Below, piece by piece: positions 17,937 to 26,356 of a DNA stretch of 64,000 nucleotides (position 1 is the stretch's first letter; the number at the start of each line of letters is the position of its first letter). The notes under the pieces were generated by a model. That model was given only the letters and a program-made list of their open reading frames with translations. It was not told the DNA's origin and ran no database searches. A program made the position numbers and the translations under genes. Location: positions 288,070 through 352,069 of the forward strand of contig NZ_JNYZ01000001.1 in NCBI RefSeq assembly GCF_000717335.1, written 5' to 3'. This DNA is from Amycolatopsis jejuensis (GTDB lineage: Bacteria; Actinomycetota; Actinomycetes; Mycobacteriales; Pseudonocardiaceae).

Positions 17937-18232
17937 CGGCGGCGCCGCCCGGCCACTTTCGACGGCGGCAGCCGGCCGGCTTTCGACGTCCCGGCAAGAA
18001 CATCGCCGTCGACTGTCACGTCGAAGGCGAGGTTCAACCGCAACGGGCGATTGACGGCTTGCCGCCAGGTGAGCCGGTTGCCGTCGCGGACGAGGTCGGT
18101 GAGCTCGACCTCTTCACCGGTTCCGCTCGCGGTGCCGCGCCACCTGCCGTCCTCCTCGAACAGGTCGATGTTCGCGGTGATCCGCCCGATCGGCGTGGAG
18201 ATGGTCAGCACCCAGATTTCCTTGGGAGACAA
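17933..18232 (-). CDS. conserved-looking 99-residue protein, lipocalin-like pattern
   Basis: A small beta-rich protein. It alternates polar and hydrophobic residues in strand-like blocks: WVLTISTPIGRITANIDLF, GRWRGTASGTGEEVEL, NRLTWRQAVNRPL, and LAFDVTVDGDVLAGTSKAG. The pattern W-TPxG-GxGTxxG-Nxxxw-P-vdGdxlxGxxk resembles small single-domain proteins of unknown function in actinomycetes. The start is a TTG with GGAAGG upstream, 23 bp after the DJ-1 gene. Its TGA overlaps the GTG of the MBL gene by four bases. It has no signal peptide. A ligand-binding or accessory role for the MBL enzyme is possible but unproven. Confidence 0.65.
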   Translation of the reverse strand: MSPKEIWVLTISTPIGRITANIDLFEEDGRWRGTASGTGEEVELTDLVRDGNRLTWRQAVNRPLRLNLAFDVTVDGDVLAGTSKAGRLPPSKVAGRRRR

Positions 18233-18255
18233 GAGCTATTCCCTTCCAGAGAGGT

Positions 18256-18918
18256 TCAGAAGCCGGCCGGCTCGGGTCCGGTGTTGCGCCACACGATGCC
18301 GCGTCGCTCGTGCGCGAACAACTCCTCGACCGCGTGCGCCACCCGGGGCCCGATCTCGCGTTCAAGCAGGTACAGACCGAGATCGAGCCCCGACGTGACC
18401 CCGGCGCCGCTGACCAGATCCCCGTCGTCGACGACCCGCGCCCGCACCGCATGCACCCCGGTCGCATCGAGGAGATCGAGCCCTTCGTGGTGCGTGGTCG
18501 CATACCGGCCCTCCAGCAACCCGGCCATGGCGGGGATGAGCGAGCCGCCGCACACGGTGGCGAACAGAACGTCCGGCTGCGCCAGAGCTGCCTTGAGCAG
18601 CGTGGGCAACGAGGTTTCCACCGCCCGGCCGAGCAGGACCGGAATGGTTTCCTCCGCACCGTCCACATCGGACATGTCCCCGATCGGGCCCGCCGCGCCC
18701 GGAACCAGCACCACCCCCGCCCGAGCGGGATCGAGCACGCCATTCGCCCGCAACGACAACCCGCCGGTACCGCTCACGACCTCACGGGCACCCTCGGCGG
18801 AAACGAGCTCGACCGTGACCACGCCTCCGCTCGCCATACCCCCGGCATGGAACACCTCGAACGGCGCGATGACATCGAGCGGGTCGAAACCGTCGAACAA
18901 GACAATCTGAACGTGCAC
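18256..18918 (-). CDS. DJ-1/PfpI (GATase1-like) family protein
   Basis: About 220 residues of the class I glutamine-amidotransferase fold. The strand start IVLFDGFDPLDVIAPFEVF, the segment VLVPGAAGPIG and the nucleophile elbow FATVCGGS with its reactive Cys are typical of isonitrile hydratase-like and ThiJ/PfpI proteins. The region DDGDLVSGAGVTSGLDLGL completes the fold. Isonitrile hydratase is one known activity in this branch; glyoxalase/chaperone roles are others. The GTG at 18918 is preferred since GGAGGG lies just upstream; an ATG at 18930 is possible. It is the first gene of the operon with the 99-residue and MBL genes. Confidence 0.8.
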   Translation of the reverse strand: MHVQIVLFDGFDPLDVIAPFEVFHAGGMASGGVVTVELVSAEGAREVVSGTGGLSLRANGVLDPARAGVVLVPGAAGPIGDMSDVDGAEETIPVLLGRAVETSLPTLLKAALAQPDVLFATVCGGSLIPAMAGLLEGRYATTHHEGLDLLDATGVHAVRARVVDDGDLVSGAGVTSGLDLGLYLLEREIGPRVAHAVEELFAHERRGIVWRNTGPEPAGF

Positions 18919-18930
18919 ACTGCCCTCCAT

Positions 18931-19564
18931 GGCGGACCGGACTACGCCATCGACGGTAGAGCCGGCCGCACCACCCGGACACGCTGATTCATGCCAGGAT
19001 CCGGCGGAAACCCGCCACCGGGAAGGCCACGCCGGCGCACGGGACCCTCGGCCGGATGCAAGACCCCGTCGACGCGGCGCGGAATGCCCCGGTGACCGTC
19101 GTGCAATTCCGCGGGGAGGACGTCCGCGATCCCGGCCGCGGGCCGGGCGGCCGTCGTGACGTAGGCGGCTGACCGATCAAGGCGCCGGGAACGGTGGCCG
19201 GCCGTCAAGACCGAGCTGATCTACTGGCCCGGCGACCTCCCGGAGTCCTTCCACGATCTCGCCTCGGCCGAACGAGCCGGCGCCGACATCGACATCCCTA
19301 GGTGCGGGCTCGGGCGAGCTTGCGTTTCACCGAGGCGCCAGCCGATCGCACCGGGAAGAGCCCAACGATCCGTGCCACTCAACGGAATCGGCGGTGTGGC
19401 TTTCGTCGACGGCGCGCATCATCGCGACGTCGGCATCGGACACTGCCGATGTGGACTCACCGTGACCGATGAACGTGGCCGGATTCGTGCCCTGCACGCG
19501 AAGGAAGTTCACCCGTTACCGGCTTCGTGGTCCCCGAGGCGGGGACCGTGGTCGCCGGGTTCGG
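18931..19564. other. no recognisable gene upstream of the IS110 relic
   Basis: About 630 bases separate the DJ-1 gene from the insertion sequence. One plus-strand frame (from about 19203) reads AVKTELIYWPGDLPESFHDL and DLASAERAGADIDIP, which looks coding for some 35 residues but has no recognisable family and no start. The remainder has no family marks on either strand. Confidence 0.35.
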
Positions 19565-19584
19565 CATGACTTTGTCCCCCTGTT

Positions 19585-19735
19585 GCAGGCATGATCCGGG
19601 GGTGGTGTCCCCGGGCCTGGTGGCATCGATCGACCGCTGATAGGGACAAGACCGCCGATGGCAGGCCTCTTCGCAGGCGTGGGTGCCGGCGCTCGATGCC
19701 CGACTGGCGATCACCACGGCCCTGGCTGAATGGCA
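19585..19735 (+). ncRNA. candidate bridge-RNA region of the IS110 relic
   Basis: IS110-family elements of the IS621 group encode a structured bridge RNA in the non-coding region before the transposase. Here about 150 bases precede the ATG at 19742. They contain short complementary blocks, for example GGGGGTGGTGTCCCC (19600-19614), and repeats of GGCATCGATCG / GCGCTCGATGCC. No fold was computed. The assignment rests on position and the presence of self-complementary segments. Confidence 0.35.
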
Positions 19736-19741
19736 TGGTGC

Positions 19742-20726
19742 ATGAGCAGCGATTTCACGGTGTTCCTCGGCTTGGACGTCGGCAAAGGCGCCCATCACGC
19801 AGTCGGTGTGACCGCCGAGGACGAGCGGCTGCACGACGGGCCGCTGCCCAACAGCGAACCGAAACTGCAGTCCCTGTTCGACAAACTCGCCCGGCACGGA
19901 CGACTGCTGGTCATGGTCGACCAGCCCGCCACCATCGGGGCACTGCCCGTCGGGGTCGCCCGCGCCACCGGGCACCAGGTCGCCTACCTGCCCGGACTCG
20001 CGATGCGCCGCATCGCCGACCTCCACCCGGGCCGCGCGAAAACCGACGCCGCCCGATCGCTGCCGCACCCGCTCCGCCAGGTCGATCTCGGCGACAACGC
20101 CCTGGCCGAACTGGAGGTGCTCGTCGGGTTCGACGACGACCTCGCAACCGAAACAACCCGGATCAGCGATCGCCACCGCCCACGCGCCCCGCATAGGCAG
20201 CCAACTGGTCGACGCGATCATCTCCGCGCTCGGCGAGCAAACGGCCACCGCCCCAGCGGACCTGGTCTTCCCGCGACTGGCCGACAGCCGGAAAACCGTC
20301 CTGCAGCAACGGAAACAGATCGCCGACGAGGTCGAGAGGATACTCGATGCGCACCCCCTCTCCGAGGTCCTGCCATCGCTGCCCGGCATCGACGTCAGGA
20401 CCGCCGCCCGCATCCTGCTCGAGATCGGCGACGCCTCGAACTTCAAGTCCACCGCACACCTGACCGCCCACGCCGACATCGCCCCCGTCACCCGCAGCTC
20501 CGGAACCAGCATCAAAGGCGAACACCCCGCCAGAACCGGCAACCGCGCCCCCAAACGCGCGTTCTTCCTCGCCGCGTTCGCCTCGCCGGCAGACCCAACC
20601 AGCCGCGCACTGATCTGCCTCGCCCGGCGCCGCTGCGACGTCCTCTACACCATGCTCCGCAACCACACCCACTACCAACCCGACCGGACAGCACACCTCA
20701 CACCACCCGAGCCGACCGCCCCTTGA
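19742..20726 (+). pseudogene. IS110-family transposase, frameshifted and internally deleted
   Basis: The first frame starts MSSDFTVFLGLDVGKGAHH and runs through the RuvC-like domain, including LLVMVDQPATIGALPVGVA and ADLHPGRAKTDA. In intact relatives KTDA is followed by RDA plus about six more residues before the AARxLPH segment; here the join is direct, so a catalytic Asp is lost. After about 20155 the frame changes. From 20190 the second frame encodes the Tnp20 domain (LVDAIISALGEQ, LPSLPGIDVRTAARILLEIGD, VTRSSGTSIKGEH), ending at the TGA at 20726. The linker between the two domains, about 70 residues in relatives, is missing. The protein cannot be functional. Confidence 0.85.
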
Positions 20727-20840
20727 CCAAACTCATCGGGACACCCCCCGCTGTACCCCGACGGCGACCGCGGAATTGCCGTGGACCAGCCCGCTCGAGG
20801 CACTGGATCGGAACGCAAGCCAGGACCTCCATGCCCTGAC

Positions 20841-21229
20841 GTGATCGCCGAACTGGATCGGCGGTTCGGCGATGGTGCTCGAATCTATGCGGTTCACGAG
20901 CACGGCCAGGCTCCCGGCCGGGTCCTCGGCGCCGCCCTCACCGACAGCGAGTTCACCACCGCCGCGGTCGCCGCGGCCCAGCAACGGGAAAAACGCGGGA
21001 AACCTGCTTCGTCCACCAATTCGATTGGCGCGCCGGACCATTCGGCGCGCGCCACTGCGTCGAGCTGCCGTTGTCTTCGGCACTGCGGAAGCCTGGGCCG
21101 AGGCACCGCAGTTACGCGGCATCGACGCGGAATTCGTTCGGCGACCGCCTCGGCCGTTTCGTCCGCGACGGAGACCCCGGCTGGTCACCCTTCACCACCA
21201 CCGACCCGACCGTTTTCCGGCTGTCCTGA
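20841..21229 (+). pseudogene. type-B carboxylesterase C-terminal remnant
   Basis: Three frames together resemble the C-terminal part of a type-B carboxylesterase. Frame one reads DVIAELDRRFGDGARIYAVHEH, then PGRVLGAALTDSEFTTAAVA, matching the usual PGEVLGxxLTDxxF block. A second frame gives HQFDWRAGPFGARHCVELPL, which holds the conserved H-x-x-E-L-P of these enzymes. A third continues with VFGTAEAWAEAP. Still later FGDRLGRFVRDGDPGW and the stop at 21227-21229 follow. At least three frameshifts are needed to join them, and the nucleophile Ser domain is absent. It adjoins the IS110 relic, which may have contributed to its loss. Confidence 0.7.
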
Positions 21230-21259
21230 ACGGAGCAGCGGCCACTGCCGCAAGGAGAA

Positions 21260-22468
21260 TTACCGGGATTTCCCCTTCACCGCGGCTTTCGGATGCCGGG
21301 CGAAGGCGTCGACCATCCGCTCGATCGCCGACAGACAGCGGTTCCGGTCCGCGAAGGTCGAATAGACCAGCCGGAGATGGTCACTGCTCCCCCAGGTGTC
21401 CCCTTCGTTCAGCAATACCGACGCTTCCCGGAGAAGGTACTCGGTGACCTCGCGGGCGTTGCCGAACGCGGAAACGTCAAGCCACAGGTAATACCCGCTT
21501 TGCGGTTTCGTATACCCGAGATCCGGGACAGTGTCGAGCATCGCGCAGATCGCGTCGGCTCGCTTGCGGTACTCGGCGCGGTAGGCCTCGACGAACTGCG
21601 GCTCGCGAAGCGCCGCCACCGCGGCCGCCTGTGCCGCCGTGCTCGGGGCGCCGAGAATGTGTGCCGCCGAGGAATGCAGGACGTCGGTGATCTCCTCGGA
21701 CGCCACCACGTACCCGATCCGGTACCCGCACAGCGCCATCCCCTTGGACAGCGAGCTGATCAGGATCGTCCGCTCCGCCATTCCCGGCAACGCAGCGATC
21801 TCGGTCATCTCGCAGCCATCGAAAACGGTGTCCTCGAAAGCCTGGTCGGTGACCACGATCAGGTCATTCTCCCGGGCGAACGCGGCAAGCTGTTCCAGCG
21901 CCCGGCGGCTGTACAGCGTGGCCGTGGGATTGTTCGGGTTCGCGATCAGCACGAGTTTCGTGCGCGGGGTCAGCCGACGTGCGAACTCGTCGATGCGCAG
22001 ATCGTACCCGTCCTCGGGATACGTCGGCACCGGGACCGTCACGCCGCCGGCAAGCGGGCCGATCTCGAAGTTCGTGACCCAGGACGGCGTCGGGGTGAGA
22101 ATCTCGTTCTGCGCCCCGGGTTCGAGGAACGGCCGCATGGCGTGGACGAACAACGGCACCGACCCGCCGGCGACGGTGACGTTGCGATCCGGATCCACCT
22201 CCAGGCCGTTCACCCGCGCGACCCGCTTCGCGATCTCCACCCGCAGCGCACGCTCCCCGATCGGCGAACTGTAATGCGCGCCGTCCGCCTGCAAGGATTC
22301 GATCGCCGCCGCCCGGACGTGCTCCGGGGTGCAGTCGTCCGGCCAGAACGGGTCCGCGATGCACAGCATCGCCACCTTCGCCGTGTCAATCCCACCCCAA
22401 TGATCGTCGGCCTCCGTGGCCCGCCGCGCGGCGTAGGCGGGATCCATGAGATGGCGCACCGATGTCAT
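21260..22468 (-). CDS. class I/II PLP aminotransferase
   Basis: A 402-residue fold-type I aminotransferase. The ATG at 22468 has GGAGGT six bases upstream. The PLP Lys is K242 in SSLSKGMALCGYRIGY. The family marks LIANPNNPTATLYSR (Asn contact) and DQAFEDTVFDG (Asp contact to the pyridine nitrogen) are in place. The C-terminal small domain reads VLLNEGDTWGSSDHLRLVYST with the substrate-carboxylate Arg. It is placed 38 bp downstream of the symporter gene, on the same strand. It probably moves the amino group of an amino acid released in the hydantoinase/dipeptidase cluster. The exact amino acid is not visible. Confidence 0.85.
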   Translation of the reverse strand: MTSVRHLMDPAYAARRATEADDHWGGIDTAKVAMLCIADPFWPDDCTPEHVRAAAIESLQADGAHYSSPIGERALRVEIAKRVARVNGLEVDPDRNVTVAGGSVPLFVHAMRPFLEPGAQNEILTPTPSWVTNFEIGPLAGGVTVPVPTYPEDGYDLRIDEFARRLTPRTKLVLIANPNNPTATLYSRRALEQLAAFARENDLIVVTDQAFEDTVFDGCEMTEIAALPGMAERTILISSLSKGMALCGYRIGYVVASEEITDVLHSSAAHILGAPSTAAQAAAVAALREPQFVEAYRAEYRKRADAICAMLDTVPDLGYTKPQSGYYLWLDVSAFGNAREVTEYLLREASVLLNEGDTWGSSDHLRLVYSTFADRNRCLSAIERMVDAFARHPKAAVKGKSR

Positions 22469-22506
22469 CTGACCTCCAGTCTGCAAGGGAAACGCTCGGG
22501 TTGCGA

Positions 22507-24015
22507 TCATCGGCCGGGCCCGGCCACAGGGTGCGGGCCCGGCACGTCGTTCGCCGTGAGGCCCAGCCCGACTTCGATCGCGGCCGGCGGCGGCTTCGAG
22601 GTGACCAGGCTGACGAGCACCACCACCCCGGTGTTGATCAGCAGCGCGATCAGGCCGGCGTCGACGGAGGGCAGGTGCGTCTTCCAGAACCCGGCGGCGA
22701 ACGGCGTCAGCAACGACACCGACCCGGCGACCAGCCCGGCGAGGACGCCGATCGCGGTGGTCCGCCGCCACAGGAAGCCGAGGAACGCCGCCGGAGCCAG
22801 CATTTCCAGCGCTGCATTCGCCTGAAGCAGCACGGTCACCAGCGAGCCGGAGTTGTGCAGCGTCACCCAGACTGCAATCGCCGTGATCACCACAAGGGCC
22901 ACCCGCGAAACGCGAAGGTTGCCGCGGTCCGGCATCGCCGGGCGCAGGGGCTGCGCGACATTGCGCGCGAAGGTGGAAGCCGCGCTGAGCAACGTCACCG
23001 AACCCGGTCCGAGTGCGAGCAGCAATCCGGTCGCTGCCAGCAATCCGACCACCCACGGCGGGTAGGAAGCCGTGACGAAGGTCAGTAGTGCCGCGTTCGG
23101 ATCGCCCCCCTCCGGCCGCGTGCCTGCCGCGAGCGCGGCCGCACCGAGAAGGATCACCAGGAAACAGGACAGTCCGTAGAGCGGCATCCAGACGTTGGTC
23201 CGGCGGATCGTCGTGGCCGTGCCTGCGGAGTAGCAGTACTGGAACGCCTGCGGCACCATCCAGCTGCCCAGCCCGACGCTCAACGACGACGTGATGAGCC
23301 AGCCGGCGGTCATCCCCGAGTGCGGGTCGCCGCCGGGCAGCTGCCACCATCCCGGATGCTCCTGCCCGGTCGTCCTGAAGACATCGGACAGCGAGGTCGC
23401 ACCGACCTTGCCGGCCACCGAAACGACCAGGACGACGAGCACGACCACCATCAGGATGTCCTTCACCGTGGCGGCGAAAGCGGCGGAACGGAGTCCGGTC
23501 ACCGTCACGAACGCGAGCATCACCACCCCGGCAATGACCACCGCGAGGTCCGGCGCGACGTCACTCACCGCCAGCCGCACGATCATGCTGACGCTGATCA
23601 GCTGGATCTGCACGTAGACGATCAACGCCGCGATGCCAACCATCCCGGTCACCACACCGAGCCACTGCGCGTGGTACCGCGCCGCATGGAAATCCGCCTG
23701 CGTGACATGACCGAATCGCCGGCCACTGCGCCAGATCTTCGGCATGATCCAATAACCGGCCACATACACCGCGGGCAACGTGGTGAACGCCAGGTAAGCA
23801 GGCGCACCGGCCGCCCATGCGTAGCCGGAGATGCCGAAGACAGCTGCCGTGCTGTAGGACTCGCCGGCATTCAGGAACCAGAAGAGCACGTTGCCGAACC
23901 GCCGCCCGCCGACGGCCCATTCGGTGAAGCTCGCGGAGCGAGCGCCCTTCCGGGCCGGCATGATCGCCCCGAAAGCAGTGCCGAGCACGATGGTGACGAC
24001 AATCGCCTGAATCAC
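22507..24015 (-). CDS. sodium:solute symporter (SSS family)
   Basis: A 502-residue membrane protein with about 13 hydrophobic segments and the SSS fold. The N-terminal helix MIQAIVVTIVLG is followed by EWAVGGRRFGNVLFWFLNAGE, a typical first SSS loop. SSS proteins couple sodium uptake to organic acids, amino acids or vitamins. The ATG overlaps the TGA of the small DUF3311 gene by four bases (24012-24015), as expected for a two-component symporter. The ligand is probably the substrate of the nearby hydantoinase or dipeptidase enzymes, such as an amino-acid or acyl derivative, but the sequence does not show this directly. Confidence 0.88.
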   Translation of the reverse strand: MIQAIVVTIVLGTAFGAIMPARKGARSASFTEWAVGGRRFGNVLFWFLNAGESYSTAAVFGISGYAWAAGAPAYLAFTTLPAVYVAGYWIMPKIWRSGRRFGHVTQADFHAARYHAQWLGVVTGMVGIAALIVYVQIQLISVSMIVRLAVSDVAPDLAVVIAGVVMLAFVTVTGLRSAAFAATVKDILMVVVLVVLVVSVAGKVGATSLSDVFRTTGQEHPGWWQLPGGDPHSGMTAGWLITSSLSVGLGSWMVPQAFQYCYSAGTATTIRRTNVWMPLYGLSCFLVILLGAAALAAGTRPEGGDPNAALLTFVTASYPPWVVGLLAATGLLLALGPGSVTLLSAASTFARNVAQPLRPAMPDRGNLRVSRVALVVITAIAVWVTLHNSGSLVTVLLQANAALEMLAPAAFLGFLWRRTTAIGVLAGLVAGSVSLLTPFAAGFWKTHLPSVDAGLIALLINTGVVVLVSLVTSKPPPAAIEVGLGLTANDVPGPHPVAGPGR

Positions 24016-24293
24016 GATGCGGCTCCCTCGCCGACGTGATCACCGGTGGTGGTCCGGGCGAGAAACTCCGCCTCTTCCCGCTCCAGGCCGCCCCGCCGGT
24101 CGAGCACGAACACCAGCCTCAGCGCCCCCACGCAGACGAGGACACCGGCCATCTGCCAGACCATCGGAAACGGCAGGCCGAGCGGGGCCCACGGGACGTC
24201 GTTGACCACCCCGGCCATCGCCAGCTGCCAGACGAGCGGCACGAGCAGCAGCCAGCGGTGCCTGCTGCTCGCTCCGGAACTGCGGGATGCCAT
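24012..24293 (-). CDS. DUF3311 small membrane subunit of SSS symporter
   Basis: A 93-residue protein with two hydrophobic helices (LLLVPLVWQLAMAGVVND, and MVWQMAGVLVCVGALRLVFVL) joined by PWAPLGLPFP, the usual DUF3311 arrangement. Such proteins are encoded directly before SSS carriers and are thought to be accessory subunits. The ATG at 24293 has GGAG seven bases upstream; the longer open frame to 24431 lacks a comparable site. It overlaps the symporter start by four bases. Confidence 0.8.
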   Translation of the reverse strand: MASRSSGASSRHRWLLLVPLVWQLAMAGVVNDVPWAPLGLPFPMVWQMAGVLVCVGALRLVFVLDRRGGLEREEAEFLARTTTGDHVGEGAAS

Positions 24294-24481
24294 GAGAAGT
24301 CTCCTTTTCCCGCGCGGGAAAGCTGCTCGGTACCGGGCCGGATGTTCTTTCGCCGCAAGGACTTCCGCCATGGCCGAAATCCCTCGCCCTGGCCTGCCCG
24401 CGCCAAGTTGCGAACGAACTCTCGCTGTCATCCGCCCGCGCAGCGACGGTGGATCCGACAGAATCGCTGCCCCTCACCAGA

Positions 24482-24510
24482 AAACTAGAGAGCAGACTTG
24501 TCGTTGTCAA
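24482..24510 (-). promoter_or_regulatory. sigma70-type promoter for the symporter operon
   Basis: Reading on the minus strand, TTGACA (24510-24505) is followed after 17 bases by TAGTTT (24487-24482). The -35 hexamer is a perfect match and the spacing is ideal. It precedes the DUF3311 ATG by about 190 bases. The whole gap 24294-24722 separates divergent genes (symporter operon and cupin gene) and is AT-richer than its surroundings. Confidence 0.55.
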
Positions 24511-24515
24511 CTACT

Positions 24516-24527
24516 GCGAATATTCGC
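24516..24527. promoter_or_regulatory. 12-bp perfect palindrome, candidate operator
   Basis: GCGAATATTCGC is a perfect palindrome five bases upstream of the -35 box of the symporter promoter and between the divergent genes. It is unusually AT-rich for this DNA, which supports a binding site. The regulator is unknown. Confidence 0.45.
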
Positions 24528-24587
24528 TCGCTCCAGGAAGATCCGAGGTCGACCGGTCCGCGCGCCCGGTCGTTGCCGGAATCCCAC

Positions 24588-24616
24588 TTGCGATCAGGCA
24601 GTCGCTAATCTAGTCT
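24588..24616 (+). promoter_or_regulatory. possible promoter of the cupin gene
   Basis: TTGCGA (24588-24593) and TAGTCT (24611-24616) are separated by 17 bases and precede the cupin ATG by about 110 bases. The match is moderate. Confidence 0.3.
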
Positions 24617-24722
24617 CAGATACTACGAGGTAGAAGCCCTTGTCACGAATAGTCATTCGCATATTTTCACTGCTCCCTTCCACTTCGGAACACGTCCGTT
24701 CACCCGAGAGCGAGAACGAAAA

Positions 24723-25256
24723 ATGGCAACCGAGCCCGGCAGTTACGACGAAGAAACCCTCGTCAAGGCCAAACGAGCCCAGCACATCCGCAAGGCGGAT
24801 CGCGACTCGCTGTGGTTCCTCGGCGACAACGTCCAGATCATCTTCGACGCCTCGCACACCGAGGGAAAGCTCCTGCTCGCCTGGCAGCAGATGGCCCCCG
24901 GCGCGACCCCGCCGCTGCACGAGCACGCCGTCGAGGACGAGATGTTCTTCGTCCTGGAAGGGTCGATCACCTATTGGTCGGTCGGCCGCGAATTCACCGC
25001 GGGCCCGGGTGATGCCGTACTGCTCCCGGTCGGCGTCCCGCACACGCTCCAGGCCGACCCCGAAGCCGGCGTCACGTATCTGCTGCTCACCTCGCCCACC
25101 GGATTCGAGAACTTTCTCCGCGAGGTGTCCGAGCCCGCCGAATACGACGGGCCGAAGCGCGGGTGGCAGATGGACGAGGAAACCGCCCGGAAACTCACCG
25201 CTGCCGCCGAGAAGGCGCAGATCAACATCATCGCGCCGCCTGGGGTCCGGCCCTGA
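24723..25256 (+). CDS. cupin-domain protein
   Basis: A 177-residue single-cupin protein. Cupin motif 1 reads PPLHEHAVEDEMFFVLEGSI, giving the metal-binding His pair and Glu, and motif 2 reads AGPGDAVLLPVGVPHTLQ with the third His. It resembles quercetin-2,3-dioxygenase-like small cupins that bind Fe or Mn, but enzyme activity cannot be claimed. The ribosome binding site is weak (GAGCGAGAACG before the ATG). It is transcribed away from the symporter operon and may belong to the same catabolic cluster. A stem-loop follows it at 25280-25304. Confidence 0.8.
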   Translation: MATEPGSYDEETLVKAKRAQHIRKADRDSLWFLGDNVQIIFDASHTEGKLLLAWQQMAPGATPPLHEHAVEDEMFFVLEGSITYWSVGREFTAGPGDAVLLPVGVPHTLQADPEAGVTYLLLTSPTGFENFLREVSEPAEYDGPKRGWQMDEETARKLTAAAEKAQINIIAPPGVRP

Positions 25257-25279
25257 CCGGGACCCACTCGGGGCTGCCT

Positions 25280-25304
25280 GCCCGGCTGCGGGGTACCGCC
25301 GGGC
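25280..25304. terminator. stem-loop between convergent cupin and dipeptidase genes
   Basis: GCCCGGC and GCCGGGC form a 7-bp GC stem around an 11-base loop, 23 bases after the cupin stop and about 50 bases from the end of the opposing dipeptidase gene. There is no T-run. Confidence 0.45.
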
Positions 25305-25351
25305 GGGCGGAACGGGATGGGTCCTGCCCGGCAAGCACCTCGGCCACCTCG

Positions 25352-26356
25352 TCAGGGAAGTGATCGCCGCAGGAACCTGATCAGGTTCCCGTGCAGTACA
25401 TCCTCCACCTGGGCGGCCGGAAGGCCGGTCTCGTGCAGTGCGGAGACCAGCGTGCCGTAATCCTCGGGCCCCGCCAGCCCGTCGAGCGCGCCGACATCGG
25501 TTTCGGCACCGGGCTCGGCGGTAGCCGCGATCGCGGCTACCGCGGCAGGCATGGAGCGAAGCAACTGCGCGAAGAAGTCTCCGCCGAGGCAGACGTGCTC
25601 GGCGCCCATCACCTCGACCGCGTGCCGGATGTGGCCGACCATGACCGGCAGGTCCCGGGAATCGGCGGAAAGCATGTGCGGTACAGCGGCGATGCCCATC
25701 ACCCCGCCCGCCGCGGCCAGCCTCCTGAGCTGATCGTCGGACAGGTTGCGTGGTTCGTCGAGCAGCGCCCGGCAACCTCCGTGGCTGCACAGGACATTGC
25801 CGCCGTGGGCACTGACGAGGTCGAGCACGTCATCGAAAGTGCCTTCCGAAGCATGCGCGACATCGAGGATCACACCCCGGTCGAGCAGCCGGGCCACCAG
25901 CTGCCTGCCGAAGGTGCTGAGTCCTCCCGCAGGCGGCTCGGCAGCGCCGTCCGCGGCGTCGTTGCGGAACTGCCAGGTGAGGCCGACCATCCGGACCCCG
26001 AGGTCCACGAGTGCGTCGGCGACTCCGAGATGCCGGCCGACCGCGTCGACTCCCTCCAGCGCGAGCACCATGCCGATCCGGCCGGATTCGAGAGCGGTGT
26101 CGAGATCGGCCCGGCAGGCGACCATCAGGACCTGGCCGGAGTTGCGCCGGCAGGCCTGCCGGAACGCGGCCGCCTGGCGCAATGCCTGTACGAGGTTCGC
26201 GCCCGGATTCACCCGGTCCTCACACGCGACGGCGCACACCTGCGCGGCCACGCCGCCGGCCTGCAGCTGTGGCAGCCAGTCCCGCGCGAACACGTCCGGA
26301 TCCTGGTCGCGCAGGGAAAGGTCCTGCAGCAGGTCGAGGTGCGCATCGGCGATCAC
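25352..26356 (-). CDS. membrane-dipeptidase-type peptidase (family M19)
   Basis: A 334-residue renal-dipeptidase-like enzyme. The N-terminus gives the binuclear zinc motif DAHLDLL (H6, D8). ALEGVDAVG carries the bridging Glu, and LDVAHAS and CSHGGCRAL carry the further His ligands. The TIM-barrel order fits M19 peptidases, which split dipeptides with a C-terminal D- or dehydro-amino acid and also some lactams. No signal peptide is seen, so it is cytoplasmic here. Its ATG overlaps the stop of the upstream hyuB gene by four bases, so it is the last gene of the hyu operon. It likely processes a product of the hydantoinase step. Confidence 0.85.
   Translation of the reverse strand: MIADAHLDLLQDLSLRDQDPDVFARDWLPQLQAGGVAAQVCAVACEDRVNPGANLVQALRQAAAFRQACRRNSGQVLMVACRADLDTALESGRIGMVLALEGVDAVGRHLGVADALVDLGVRMVGLTWQFRNDAADGAAEPPAGGLSTFGRQLVARLLDRGVILDVAHASEGTFDDVLDLVSAHGGNVLCSHGGCRALLDEPRNLSDDQLRRLAAAGGVMGIAAVPHMLSADSRDLPVMVGHIRHAVEVMGAEHVCLGGDFFAQLLRSMPAAVAAIAATAEPGAETDVGALDGLAGPEDYGTLVSALHETGLPAAQVEDVLHGNLIRFLRRSLP

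Larger units (their letters stand above)
19565..20755 (+). mobile_element. IS110-family insertion sequence relic
   Basis: An IS110-type element with a long non-coding left region, a degenerate DEDD transposase (19742-20726) and a short right region. Exact ends are not defined because IS110 elements lack clear terminal inverted repeats. The limits are set where the transposase-associated sequence appears to stop (left near TTTGTCCCCCTGTTGCAGG, right near ATCGGGACACCCCCC). The transposase is broken in at least two places, so the element is not autonomous. A decayed carboxylesterase lies directly to its right. Confidence 0.65.
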
